Shown in pieces: positions 45,255 through 54,699 of a stretch of 64,000 bases of DNA. The stretch is from Diatrype stigma (lineage: Eukaryota; Ascomycota; Sordariomycetes; Xylariales; Diatrypaceae): NCBI GenBank assembly GCA_022225965.2, contig JAKJXP020000074.1:62001-126000 (forward strand), given 5' to 3'. The notes below the pieces were generated by a model. That model saw nothing but the letters and a program-made list of their open reading frames with translations, was not told the origin of the DNA and did no database searches. Positions within the stretch are counted from its first letter, which is position 1. The number at the start of each line of letters is the position of its first letter. The position numbers and the translations under genes were made by a program.

Positions 45255-45543
45255 CTGGAATTCACCCCGTCTAATCAGTATACTAACGAAACAAACAGTT
45301 TACACACTATCGACCTTCTCGTCGGTCCTCCTCGTGACCGTGACGGTCACGCGCAAGATGGTCACCATGATCCTGTCGGTCGTGGCCTTCGGCCACCGCC
45401 TCTCGCGCATGCAGGTCCTGGGCGTCGGCCTCGTCTTCGGCGGCATCGGCGTCGAGGCTGCCATCGCGCGCCAGGAAAAGCTCGCCAAGGAGGCGGCGAA
45501 GAGGGAGAAGAAGAAGGAGCTGAAGGCGGAGAAAGCGCAGTAA
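44061..45543 (+). CDS. HUT1: HUT1-type nucleotide-sugar (UDP-galactose) transporter
   Basis: Two exons, 44061-45171 and 45299-45543, with a 127-nt phase-1 intron. It has donor GTACGT, a perfect branch site TACTAAC at 45281 and acceptor CAG. The predicted protein is 451 residues. After a hydrophilic N-terminus (1-70), about ten membrane helices follow. Family landmarks are GIYASFLTWAYLQEKLTTTP, SFGYASL-like SPFGYASLAHLDYITFLLAKSCKLLPVM in outline, LFDGLTNSTQDYVF and, after the junction, FYTLSTFSSVLLVTVTVTRKM. The tail is Lys/Glu-rich, as in ER-resident members. HUT1/SLC35B1 proteins move UDP-galactose and probably other nucleotides across the ER membrane and help protein folding. The first ATG is used; ATG 44070 is also possible. 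The intron holds 49 consecutive T. Confidence 0.92.
45206..45254 (+). repeat. 49-bp homopolymer T tract in the HUT1 intron
   Basis: An uninterrupted T run lies between the donor and the branch point of the HUT1 intron. Its true length may vary between strains or be mis-sequenced. It is read as coding in two long ORFs crossing the intron, but splicing removes it. Confidence 0.85.
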
Positions 45544-45699
45544 CCAAAGTAGGTAGCGCACTAGAAAGAAAGAAAGAAAGAAAGAGTGAGTGGACGGAGG
45601 GATGACTAAGACATAGAGAGAGATAGATCGAGCGATTGGCGACGCGTCAACCTTCCGTCCCCGTATTTCACTCAGTTGGGGGCTGGCTATGGTATATGG

Positions 45700-46129
45700 G
45701 CCATATCTGATCTGATATGTTTGCTCTTTGTATATACAGTGCTTGAGACTGCTCCATATGCAACCACGCTGGTCATTAATACAAAGCTGTTAGCAAAGGG
45801 AAGCGACATAAACCCAGAGACTATTGCACATGTTGAAGTGCTTATGGCCCTAGCTAGCAGCAGTGTATACTGCACTGCTCAGGATGGTGAATATGTTGTA
45901 CGACATCACAGAGACTGGTCCAGATGTCTTCGATGAGCTTCTTGCTGAGTTGCAAGATGTTGCCGATAAGCCCCAAGGCTGGTCTGGCGGTCCATATGAT
46001 AAACTATACTTATACAAACTAAGCAATATACTCAGAGAATCCCAGCACATGTCCCATCCGACGAATTTGGGCCATTCTAAGATCGCCGAGAGTTGCATAC
46101 CACGGGCTAGTCATGTTACAATAGTATGA
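45700..46129 (+). pseudogene. Cytochrome P450 fragment, frameshifted
   Basis: Two overlapping frames read as consecutive parts of a fungal P450. Frame 1 has LLAKGSDINPETIAHVEVLM. After a one-base shift near 45850-45870, frame 2 continues VYTALLRMVNMLYDI, then DELLAELQDVADKPQGW, then YKLSNILRESQHMSHPTNL and IPRASHVTIV. In intact ent-kaurene-oxidase-like P450s these are the helix before I, the I-helix (LSLASIHTT---L--VLYDL), the EI-EVI segment, the K-helix (K-L-KLDSFLRESQRLNP) and IP-GT-V. The haem loop (F--G---C-G) is not found downstream and the N-terminal half is missing. So this is a dead fragment. It lies beside a broken methyltransferase. Confidence 0.6.
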
Positions 46130-46613
46130 TTAGATAAATGAAGTAATGCCGAGGCAAAGAACCAGGCTTCATTCAGAGTAGAACTGTGATTGTCACAGTA
46201 TATCGATTGTCACAGTATATCAGGTATTACACTTACTTGATCGAGCTAATCCCCAATTCTAAACACCATCTTTCTTATACAGGTGCTTTGCCGACGTAGC
46301 CCTAGTTATTGACGGACAACATCACTATGGGCATGGACTTTCTCTTATTTTTACTATTTTACCTCTCAGTTATGTCGACCGTTACCAGAAAGAGTGGACA
46401 TGTATTCACCCTATATATGTAGACAAGGGGGCATTTCCCCCCCTTTTCAAATACACCCCTTTTTGACCCCCACCTTGTATGCTACAATAGTCAACCTAAG
46501 GTAGCATTGAGTGCCAAGATGTGACAATATAGTTCGAAATATGAGCTGCAACTCGTGTTACGAACTACCTTCCACTACTGAGTCTAGCTAAAGTAGCCGG
46601 TGTTAATATGCTC
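46130..46613. other. Spacer between P450 and methyltransferase relics
   Basis: 480 bp with no ORF of note. TGTCACAGTATAT is repeated at about 46194-46220, and C- and T-runs occur at about 46430-46460. A missing P450 haem-binding region was sought here and not found. Confidence 0.5.
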
Positions 46614-47513
46614 TCAAGGCTTCTTTCCCGTGATGGCATACTTGGTGGTAGCCAAGTATGCCCCCTTCCGGGTTTCTCCCACCGCCAAAGGTATAAGCCT
46701 CTTCAGCTCCGATGCCATGTGCTCATTCTGGGTCTTCCGTGCGATAATTTCATGCATGATTAGACCACACTCATGCATCAGATATCCCCAGTGTGGCGGG
46801 GTGGTATGGATATCCGCATCCACGTCCAACAAACCACAGTCCGCGAAGATCTTTGGCAAGTCCGGAACCCAGGTCGGGTTCAGTCGCGGGTATTGGGACT
46901 GCAAGAGGCTCATCAGCTCCTCGATGCTCTTTTTCTCGTTCCCCGGCTTTGTCACTTCCCCGTGCACGGTGCACGGTTTGGTTGACAGGTTCGACCCATT
47001 GCAGATAGCCGCCGGGCTCTATCATGATTGGATTTCCGAATGGTTAGTAGATAGAAGTGCAAGAAATACCACGTGGCATTATATGAGGCAAGGAAGAGGA
47101 TCCAACTCACTGAGCATCTGGATCAGCTTATCCACTGTAGCTCGGACATCCCCTACTCGCACAACAAGCTGTGTCGACTTAGGGGGCCGGTCCCGTGCAT
47201 CGAGCATCCATATTCTACAGTACGATATATGGCTTACAGCTTCATAGCTTGGGAGATATTCACTCACCCTGTATCAGAACCAATGTCTGCCACTTTGAGA
47301 CTTGCATCTTGGGTGGGGATCCTCGGGTGGATGAGATATCGAAATCCTTGACCCAATGATGGTGCATCAAACTGAGGCTTTTGAGCGGAAGCAGCTTCGA
47401 TTAGCTCAACATGCCCTAGTCAAGGACGGGACACTGAGGTATTGAAGATGGATACGAACCGACTGTTGTCAAGGAGATCTCGAGTGAACACATAGTCGTC
47501 ATTTGGAGCCATG
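46614..47513 (-). pseudogene. LaeA/UMTA-type SAM methyltransferase, broken
   Basis: On the minus strand the start MAPNDDYVFTRDLLDN is at 47513. After a probable intron come YLIHPRIPTQDASLKVADIG (motif I, here ADIGSDTG followed by a stop), VDKLIQML, PGGYLQWVEPVNQTVH and RLNPTWVPDLPKIFADCGLLD. The end, Y-ITGKKP, is at 46614. This order matches fungal LaeA/UMTA-like methyltransferases, usually found in secondary metabolism. Damage seen: a frameshift before YLIHP, loss of most sequence between motif I and VDKLIQM, a G-to-D change in motif I, and a shift at about 46970 where CCGTGCA is duplicated in tandem. Intact relatives are about 280-330 residues, so roughly a quarter is missing. Confidence 0.75.
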
Positions 47514-49541
47514 GCTGTTAGTGCTGAAACTCTTGCAAAACAGGGGTCTTGCCGGAGAGAAAGGCAAGGAGTGAGAGGCGAGCGGAAGACGATTCTGTAC
47601 TCTGCGACACATATATAAGCACCTAGTAGATGGGTAACCAACATCTATAGTGCCTTCGTATTACCAACACCAATATGTATAAACTTGGGGTTTTGACGAT
47701 AATTGGCTGGAATTCAGTCGAAGTTAGCTGCAAGGGAGATGTTAATTACTCCGACGTAGCAACGGGGTTTGCCAGTCCTCCCACCGCGTTTGAACATGAA
47801 TTTACGACGAAAAATCGAAGTATCGCTGATTTTCTGGCTTGGTTCCTTGCAAGTATACCCCTTAACCTAGTTCCCATCTTGTTTAGTGTGGCATCATAGT
47901 TGCATCATCACTGCCATTGTTAGGGTAGTATATTTAAAAAGGTCTATTGGAACCATTGTTGCGAACAACAATCTCGTCCGTAAGTACTTACAAAATTACG
48001 ATCCCTTGTATTACGACATGACCCAAACAATTCCTAAAGATCCATATTCTCCAAACGCAGACCTCCAAGATACGATCTTCATCTGGAGAATTGTCGAGCC
48101 GAACGATGATAGGCCCGATGTGCTGTGTATCAGCGGCGAGGGAAGTCAGGACATAGACTTAGTCCCCATGAGAAAGCCTGATGGGATTGAAGTATCCCAC
48201 GGGGTAAGTGTTATTCGGGATCAAGTAGGCGCCGTTAACTGCTGTTTGATGCTGCGTCAATATGGGTAGCCCTTGGGAAAGGGGCTATCCATCTCGTTTC
48301 ACTACGGTATAAGCAAGATTACTTATATATCAAGGTTAACGCTTGGGCAATGCAGCAGCGGTGGCAATGGCTAGAACAAGTAGCAATAGCAACAGTAATA
48401 TGTACAGAAAAAGAACAGGCTGCGCACAGGAAGCGTTGGCATGGAAAAAAGGGGTGGGCAAGCTCTGATTCACATCCCTGGACACTGTTCGTTCGCGCCC
48501 TGCAAATTGCAATTGATTGGTTAATTGATTTATTGATGGATTGGTTACCGTTCCATTAGGTAAGTGTAGGTATCGCGCTTTTAATGCCTTCCCTATCGTA
48601 TATAAATAAAAAAGAAGCCAAATCCAAACGCCCTAAACGCCAATGCTTGCTTGCTTGCTTGCTCGCGCGCTTGCTGGCTCCTCCTTCCCCCGCCCTCTGG
48701 CTCCTCCTGCTCCTGCTCCTGCTCGCTGTCTCTTCGTCACCGTCATTGGCATCGTTGACCGGTACAAGTTGTGCGCGTCGGTCCGAGGGTATCTGTTGTT
48801 ACGTATGATTGAAGGGAGGGTGCAGACAGGGCAGCGAAGAAACCCGCTTCGTATGCTGAACACTCCTCCGTACCGAGTCGACCCGGAGCCGAAGGGAGCG
48901 AGAGAGCCAATGACCTGGAAATAACTTCTGCAAAACCTCGCAAAGTGGGTATTTTTTCCCTGTTGCCATCCGAGCCCGTGCCGTCCAATTGCCGCTTTGA
49001 CGCCCTGGTGTCCGTGTATCCATCAAGACGAAAGAAAAAGAAGTCCAACCTGCGGCCTCTTTTGTGCGCCGTGCAATATCCAGGCTTTTTCCAATTATAC
49101 ATTTATGTGGCGTGGATTCGAACCTTTCACAGTTAAGTCGCGATGCATGCTTCCTGGTCTCCAAATGATATGTAGTCACCATACGTAATGCAGTGCCGTT
49201 AGACGAGGCCGAAAGTATTATCTCAAAAAGAATGGTGAATGATTGTGATTTCGTAGACAAATGAAAATCAATTACAGCACCCTTGAGTTGGAGGGGCTGT
49301 ATCGTGCCGGCTTGGACAGCCTGATCTCATGAGGTAGTAATAGGATGGATTGTATCCAGGTCAAGTGATAGATAGTAGGCCACTAGAAGTAAGTAAAATG
49401 TAGGTGACGTAGAAAGCGAATGCTCTAGACAAATGGGTTCACTAATGTTGCGCCCTGGTAAGTTTTGGCCGAGTGGCCGAGGCGCATAGTATCAAACGCG
49501 GCAATCGACGTGGGCGAGCGCCACCAAGGTAAGACCATGTA
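47514..49541. other. Intergenic, 2 kb, with weak ORFs
   Basis: An ORF at 47675-47899 and one with ATG at 48018-48269 (83 codons, containing DTIFIWRIVEPNDDRPDV) look mildly coding but match nothing I know. They may be more relics of the same decayed locus. (CTTGCTTGCTTG)n lies at about 48645-48670. The end near 49541 should be the 3' UTR of the phosphatase gene. A tRNA A-box-like word at about 49469 was examined and rejected. Confidence 0.45.
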
Positions 49542-52028
49542 CTATAACATGTCATCGATAGACCGTACGATAGGCGTCTCTCCCCGTGTTGGTGGACTCC
49601 TCGGATCAGCCACCTGCGACGGGCGTCCGAACGGGTATAATGGGTCCCGAGGAAACATTGTCGATCTTGGGGAGAATAGTGCCTCGTTGGGTGTAGGGGG
49701 CTGTTCGATGAACTTGAACCCTGCTAGCTCGGAATATGAGCTGTGGAGAGGATTGTCCGTCATAGTCTCAGCCCTTGGTGACATGAGGGTGTCCTCTTCT
49801 GGAGGCACCGGCGCAAGCGCAGTATCCCGTTCTTGAGAAGCCTGGGGCTTGTCGCGCGAGCTGAGAGTGAAGCTGGACAACCCAAAATTATCTGAACTTT
49901 CACCAAACCGATGTAAAGCGAATCCAGGCGAGGGGGGTGGCCGGGAGAAGTCCGTTATTGATGATGAGAACAGTGGCTCAGGCTGTAGCTTGGTAGAATC
50001 GGGCTTCGCTTCTGAAGTTACTCCAAATTGAGGAATAGACCCAGATTCTTGCTTTATGTCTTGCATTGGCTCCGGCTCACTGTGCACAGGTTCGGGTGGC
50101 TCAAGTGGCTTCTCAAAATTAAATCGCCCAAACTTGCCCAGATCATGCTCATCTTCTTTCTCGGTCCACGTAAAACTGGACGGGGCCGACGAGGGACCGG
50201 GCGATATCGCATCCAAGTTGGAAGTTGAGTTTCCACGAGCATGTTTAGGGCTTCTCTCGGAGGAATCGCTGCCGGGGACCTTGAGCGTCTGATCTGGCAA
50301 AGGCGCTGTGAGAGGCTCTTTGGGCTTGATATCAATGGCGTCCGCCGAGAGAGTAAGGCGGTGTTTAGTCGGACTTCTCCCGGTTCGTGGTCCACCGGCG
50401 GCGGATCGAGGGGGGAGCCTCTTCTTCATGACCTCCTTCTGGAAATCCTGCAAACAGTACATCAGGCGCATATTGGGGCTGATCCATCGACTCTTCTTTT
50501 GCGCAGAATAATACGCATCGTTTACGCTCATCCCGGGATTCTGATAGAGGCCATAGGCAATAATAAGACTAGCAGACCGGCTTGCACCCTGTTGGCAATG
50601 TACGAGGACTTTCTTGCCTTCCGAAGTACGTTTCTCAATCTTCTCGCAGAGCATCATCAAATCCGTCGCGATATCGGTATTGTGATCCCAGGGCATGTGG
50701 ATGTACTCAGGCTCTTGGAAGGTGTTCGCTTTTGGCGTCGTAGGACTTTCCTGCTTCTCTTCCGCGGGCGGATACTCGAATGCTGTTGCGAAGCTGTCAT
50801 TCGTCATGGCCGTGTCAGGAACAGGCGACTCGGGAATAGCTGGAGGCAAGCTGAAGGGGCCCCGATCGTTCGACTCTTTCTCCTTGCTCCCTGCCTCGAA
50901 AGGGTTCAGTACTTCACGAGCGACGTTTATCACCACATCGAATTTTGATGCCTCGTCTGCGGTTGGCTCGGCATATAGGAACACGTTATCCTCGTAGATT
51001 GCGATAGGCCCGTCAGGATAGCCGGGTGACTTCTGGTCTTCGTTGTTCTCAGCTTCATGAAAGGGTTCGAAGTCCATCGCGGCGCGATTCGCAACCTGGG
51101 CCCTGATTGGCGAAGAAGACTCCTCCTCGAGAATCGGGCTATCGTACCCTCGGCCAAACCCAATGTGCTTCGATGGCCGCAAAACTTCCGACAAGCCCGA
51201 CGAGCCTCGCTCCAGAACGGGTGGGAACCCCATACCGCCAGCCGGGCCAAAAGTAGCCGACTTCAATGATGATAGCATATGTGGGGATGATGTCGAGTGC
51301 TTCAGCGATCTCCGTTGTAGGATCGGAGGAAGAGCGGGAGAGCTAGGCACTTCGAGCGTGGTAGGCCGGATATTGAGACCCGTTGAATCAGTCTTTAGGC
51401 TCAGTTGGCTCGGCTTCCTCTTCATTCCGTGGATCGTTGGCTTGATGAATGAAGGCGATGAGGGCTCGGATACTAAGCTGTTGGAGCATGATATATTACC
51501 ACCGCCAGGAGGCTGAATGTATAGTCCCTTCAAGTTCCTTCCCCGTCTTGGCGATGGCGACGTCATTGGCCTTACTAGCGTAGAATCACTCACTGTGAGG
51601 TGGTTCATGGTCGTAGGAAGTCCACTGAAGTTAGTGGTAGTGAACGGGTTGAGGGGTATCAAGTTTGAGTTGTTGACGGGGGAATCCGGTGAAGACGACG
51701 GGGACGGATCTGATAATGAAGACGTGTCTGTTGTCAAGGTCGTGGTAGGAGAGGATTCGGCCGACTCGAAATTCTGTGTAGATGTGCTGTCATTGTGCCT
51801 GTGCGAGGGATCCGTCGGCAATTGACATAAAGATTGGTGTTCGTAGTGCGGTTGCTGCGGCGCCTCATTTGGGAGTTTCTGAGGGTATGATGGCTCCACG
51901 TCCATCATGTTAGAATCCACCATGGTTACCAGCCCTCTCTCGTCCCCGTTTTCGGCTTCTGGGTCGTATATGGACATGAATGAGGGTATTTGATCCTCAT
52001 ATACTCTTCGAGCGGCGGCGGTCGGCAT
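49542..52028 (-). CDS. Dual-specificity (MAP kinase) phosphatase, Msg5-like
   Basis: A single-exon ORF of 828 residues starts at ATG 52028 (MPTAAARRVYEDQIP). The longer frame to 52070 lacks an ATG. Residues 1-335 are Ser/Pro-rich and disordered, with several SP/TP sites and basic-hydrophobic patches that could be kinase docking sites. The phosphatase domain starts near 340 (GPIAIYEDNVFLYAEPT, FDVVINVAREV). It is interrupted by a ~55-residue insert and resumes at YIHMPWDHNTDI. The active site VHCQQGASRSAS lies at about 476-487, with nucleophile Cys478 and Arg484. The SRWISPNMRLMYCLQDF helix follows. The C-terminal 300 residues are again Ser/Pro-rich. This matches fungal Msg5/MsgA-type enzymes, which dephosphorylate Thr and Tyr of MAP kinases in the cell-wall and mating pathways. 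The exact MAPK target is inferred. Confidence 0.85.
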   Translation of the reverse strand: MPTAAARRVYEDQIPSFMSIYDPEAENGDERGLVTMVDSNMMDVEPSYPQKLPNEAPQQPHYEHQSLCQLPTDPSHRHNDSTSTQNFESAESSPTTTLTTDTSSLSDPSPSSSPDSPVNNSNLIPLNPFTTTNFSGLPTTMNHLTVSDSTLVRPMTSPSPRRGRNLKGLYIQPPGGGNISCSNSLVSEPSSPSFIKPTIHGMKRKPSQLSLKTDSTGLNIRPTTLEVPSSPALPPILQRRSLKHSTSSPHMLSSLKSATFGPAGGMGFPPVLERGSSGLSEVLRPSKHIGFGRGYDSPILEEESSSPIRAQVANRAAMDFEPFHEAENNEDQKSPGYPDGPIAIYEDNVFLYAEPTADEASKFDVVINVAREVLNPFEAGSKEKESNDRGPFSLPPAIPESPVPDTAMTNDSFATAFEYPPAEEKQESPTTPKANTFQEPEYIHMPWDHNTDIATDLMMLCEKIEKRTSEGKKVLVHCQQGASRSASLIIAYGLYQNPGMSVNDAYYSAQKKSRWISPNMRLMYCLQDFQKEVMKKRLPPRSAAGGPRTGRSPTKHRLTLSADAIDIKPKEPLTAPLPDQTLKVPGSDSSERSPKHARGNSTSNLDAISPGPSSAPSSFTWTEKEDEHDLGKFGRFNFEKPLEPPEPVHSEPEPMQDIKQESGSIPQFGVTSEAKPDSTKLQPEPLFSSSITDFSRPPPSPGFALHRFGESSDNFGLSSFTLSSRDKPQASQERDTALAPVPPEEDTLMSPRAETMTDNPLHSSYSELAGFKFIEQPPTPNEALFSPRSTMFPRDPLYPFGRPSQVADPRSPPTRGETPIVRSIDDML

Positions 52029-53095
52029 GTTTGAGGAACCCAGACTGCAATTCCTCTTTCCTTCCGGCAAATATGACCTGGTCGCAAGGTCTTTCCTCTT
52101 ACAAAATTACAGAAAGACGAAATGGCGATGGGGGTTGTCGGTCTTAGAAATAGTTAAACAAATATAATGAATGTGAATGTTTCGCTCAAGAACAAGACGA
52201 AAAAAGAACGTGAAGGCGGGACGGATGATAGTCGGACAAGGTCTTTGTATGCTGGACAGCGCTGCTGAATCCTTTCCTTTTCCTACTATTGATCACACCC
52301 TTCCGCGCCGCGTCGCCAGTACTCAGTTGACGGTAAGAGGCTCTGCTCGTGTCTGCCGGGCTAGCTTTTGTAGTCTGGTCAAGTCCAAGAAAAAGGGACC
52401 AACGAAAGTCCCGTCGAATTATCGAGATTCCAGGGAAGTGCGGAGTGCCGAGTGCTGAACCACCAAAATATTAAATGCTAGGAGACAGACCGGAGTAAAA
52501 AAACGCGGGCGTGCGTGTATGTAAGAAGGGGCGGAATGTGTACGAAATTTAGATGGTTAGAAGGGTGGTAAAGTCTCTCCTCAGTCTTCAATGTGGCTAT
52601 GGTTTCGAGGCCATTGAGGAACCAGTGGGACGGGGTTTGACTAAGAGTGAAATGAGTTAATAGGTACAAAGAAGAACTGAAGATTTCGGCGCGGCGGAGG
52701 AGAAGAGAGAAAGCACGGCCTGCTTAGTGGTGACTGGAGTCGACCGCAAGAACATGCGTCTGCAAACTGTGATGTTGTTCTACGATGAAGAAGTGAGAAA
52801 GAAGAAGCGGGTTCGGGGTTGGCTTCAGGGCAGAGTTCAGTGTTCGGTGTTCAGTGTTGACGGAGAGACTGGAGGACCACAGAAGGACGAGCATGCGCAG
52901 GGGTGGTGAGGAACGTACCTACAAGGAACGCCTGCTACTACAAGGAACGTACCTACAAGGCACTAAACCGAGAACCCGCTAAGTTAGCGCTGCATAGGAG
53001 GGCGCATCTCACACTCTTTGGGCAAGTTGCAAAGTTCAATGGCTGAATGAACCCTGAATGGATGGAGCCAGAACGGAGGACAAGGGGTTGAATGT

Positions 53096-53280
53096 GAGGC
53101 AGAGGCAGAGGCAGAGGCAGGCAAGAGGCAGGCATGTCCAGGACTCCAGGCATGTCCAGAGGAATGGCAGGCCAGGGAGGCTGTAGACGGGGGGGAGGGG
53201 GTGTATGTATGGGACTGTGTGAGGGAGGAGTGTCTGCCAGAGTGCCAAGTGCCAAGTGCCAAGTGCCAGACGCCAGAGGT
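53096..53280. repeat. Short tandem words GGCAGA and AGTGCCA
   Basis: GGCAGA is repeated about four times at 53098-53120. AGTGCCA is repeated about five times at 53240-53270. This is simple-sequence DNA with no coding meaning that I can see. Confidence 0.6.
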
Positions 53281-54648
53281 CAACTGGTGCTGGTGTGTCT
53301 GGGTGGGAAATGTCCCACTTGTTTGTGGCGGGTCGCCTCCCTCCATCCCTCCCTGTTCTGCCTGTATGTATGAATTGTATACATAATTATAGCCAGGTAC
53401 GTACCTATATAATGTACATACACACCTGCACCTTCAATGTTGTTTATGCCTCTGTTACATAACTGTAGTACTAAGACAGCAAGATCAACTTAGGTACCCT
53501 GCTACCTACCTAGTATCTAGGGCTGTTAGGTAAAAGAAGAAACTCTAGAAAGAATCCGAGTGCCTTAGACATTGACATTGTACAAGATGCAGTCAGAACT
53601 GGGAGGACATATTCATCCATCAGTCTGCTCACTTATAACACACGCAGATTGCCACAAATGTCGTTAGTAGGCGGCTACTCAAAACTAAACGAATGCTGCC
53701 TCGTAACCATCGAGTACAGCCACCTTTAAACGATGATAATGTTCAGGGCATGCGAGTAAGTACTCTGCCTCAGCCCAATTCATAGCGCTAAAATTCACAT
53801 TCTCAGCGTCACCGTTGAGTTGAACTCTTGAACACTGTCTGGTATTCGTACTACACAAGAATAGAATACCTACTTATGTACCAAGCCTGGCCAGGCAGTT
53901 GCCAGGACAGAATTCACATCAAAGGATTATCAACACTAGGAGATCACCGACAGGCTAAGGTGTATACCCTCACGGCCTATATAATGCATGCCAATTTGCA
54001 TACTGTTTTAGGTATTCGACAGTTGCCAGTTGCCAGTTGCCGTGATGAAATAACTAGTGGAAGGGGCCAAAAATATCTTTTTACCCGCATTACGAATCCG
54101 CACTCTACTGTGTAGACCTACCTGCTCAGGAATTTCGACACCCCCAAGTGCCGGCCAAGGTTCTCGAGAATAAAGCCGAGGGCAGGTCGTTGACTCTCAA
54201 TGACTATCCCCGACCACATAGTATAGTAACTAGATCCTCGAAGGCTCAACAGCATGCCTACATAGGCATGCAGTCAGTCAGTTGTCAGCGCTTGCGGCGT
54301 CACGTCCCAACTATGCCGACACCTATGTACTACTGCACGGTCAGCTAGCAGGTGAGGGAAGTGAACACAGTTATACTACTCATATACTACCTAGTAGTTA
54401 CTACCTACACAGACAGCATTATACACGGCCGCTGCATGCAGCGAGCGGGCACGCCTCTGGATGGCCAGAATGTGTCTAAAGGTTGCGTTCCCATCCGCTG
54501 CGTGCGCTGTTCTGAGTGGCTGGTAGCTGCAGCTTTTCACCAGGATCGGTCAAGTGTTTGCGGAACAAGAGAAACATTCACACACATCTACAGTAATTAC
54601 GGACCGCACATCTACATAGTACGCACGAAGTATCTACACCCACCCACC

Positions 54649-54651
<3 letters not shown>

Positions 54652-54697
<46 letters not shown>
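54652..54697. repeat. (AC)23 microsatellite
   Basis: An uninterrupted dinucleotide run of about 46 nt in intergenic DNA. It would read as Thr-His in one frame, which explains a false ORF across it. Confidence 0.9.

Positions 54698-54699
<2 letters not shown>

Noticed and set aside
44462..45274. 270-codon plus-strand ORF in another frame of HUT1
   Set aside because: It reads through the intron's T tract as poly-Phe and has no family resemblance.
46600..47247. 215-codon plus-strand ORF at the methyltransferase relic
   Set aside because: The minus strand matches methyltransferase motifs; the plus frame matches nothing.
47675..48269. Possible small gene of one or two exons
   Set aside because: No family resemblance, no convincing start for the second piece, and no splice pair that improves it. 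Left as an intergenic note.
49100..49225. Possible tRNA on the minus strand: GGTTCGAATCC B-box word near 49108-49118
   Set aside because: The T-stem around the loop pairs at only two positions, no 7-bp acceptor stem closes, and no A box is correctly placed.
49466..49530. TGGCCGAGTGG, a perfect tRNA A-box-like word on the plus strand
   Set aside because: No B box or acceptor stem follows within 120 nt. It lies just past the 3' end of the phosphatase gene and is probably chance or a tiny relic.
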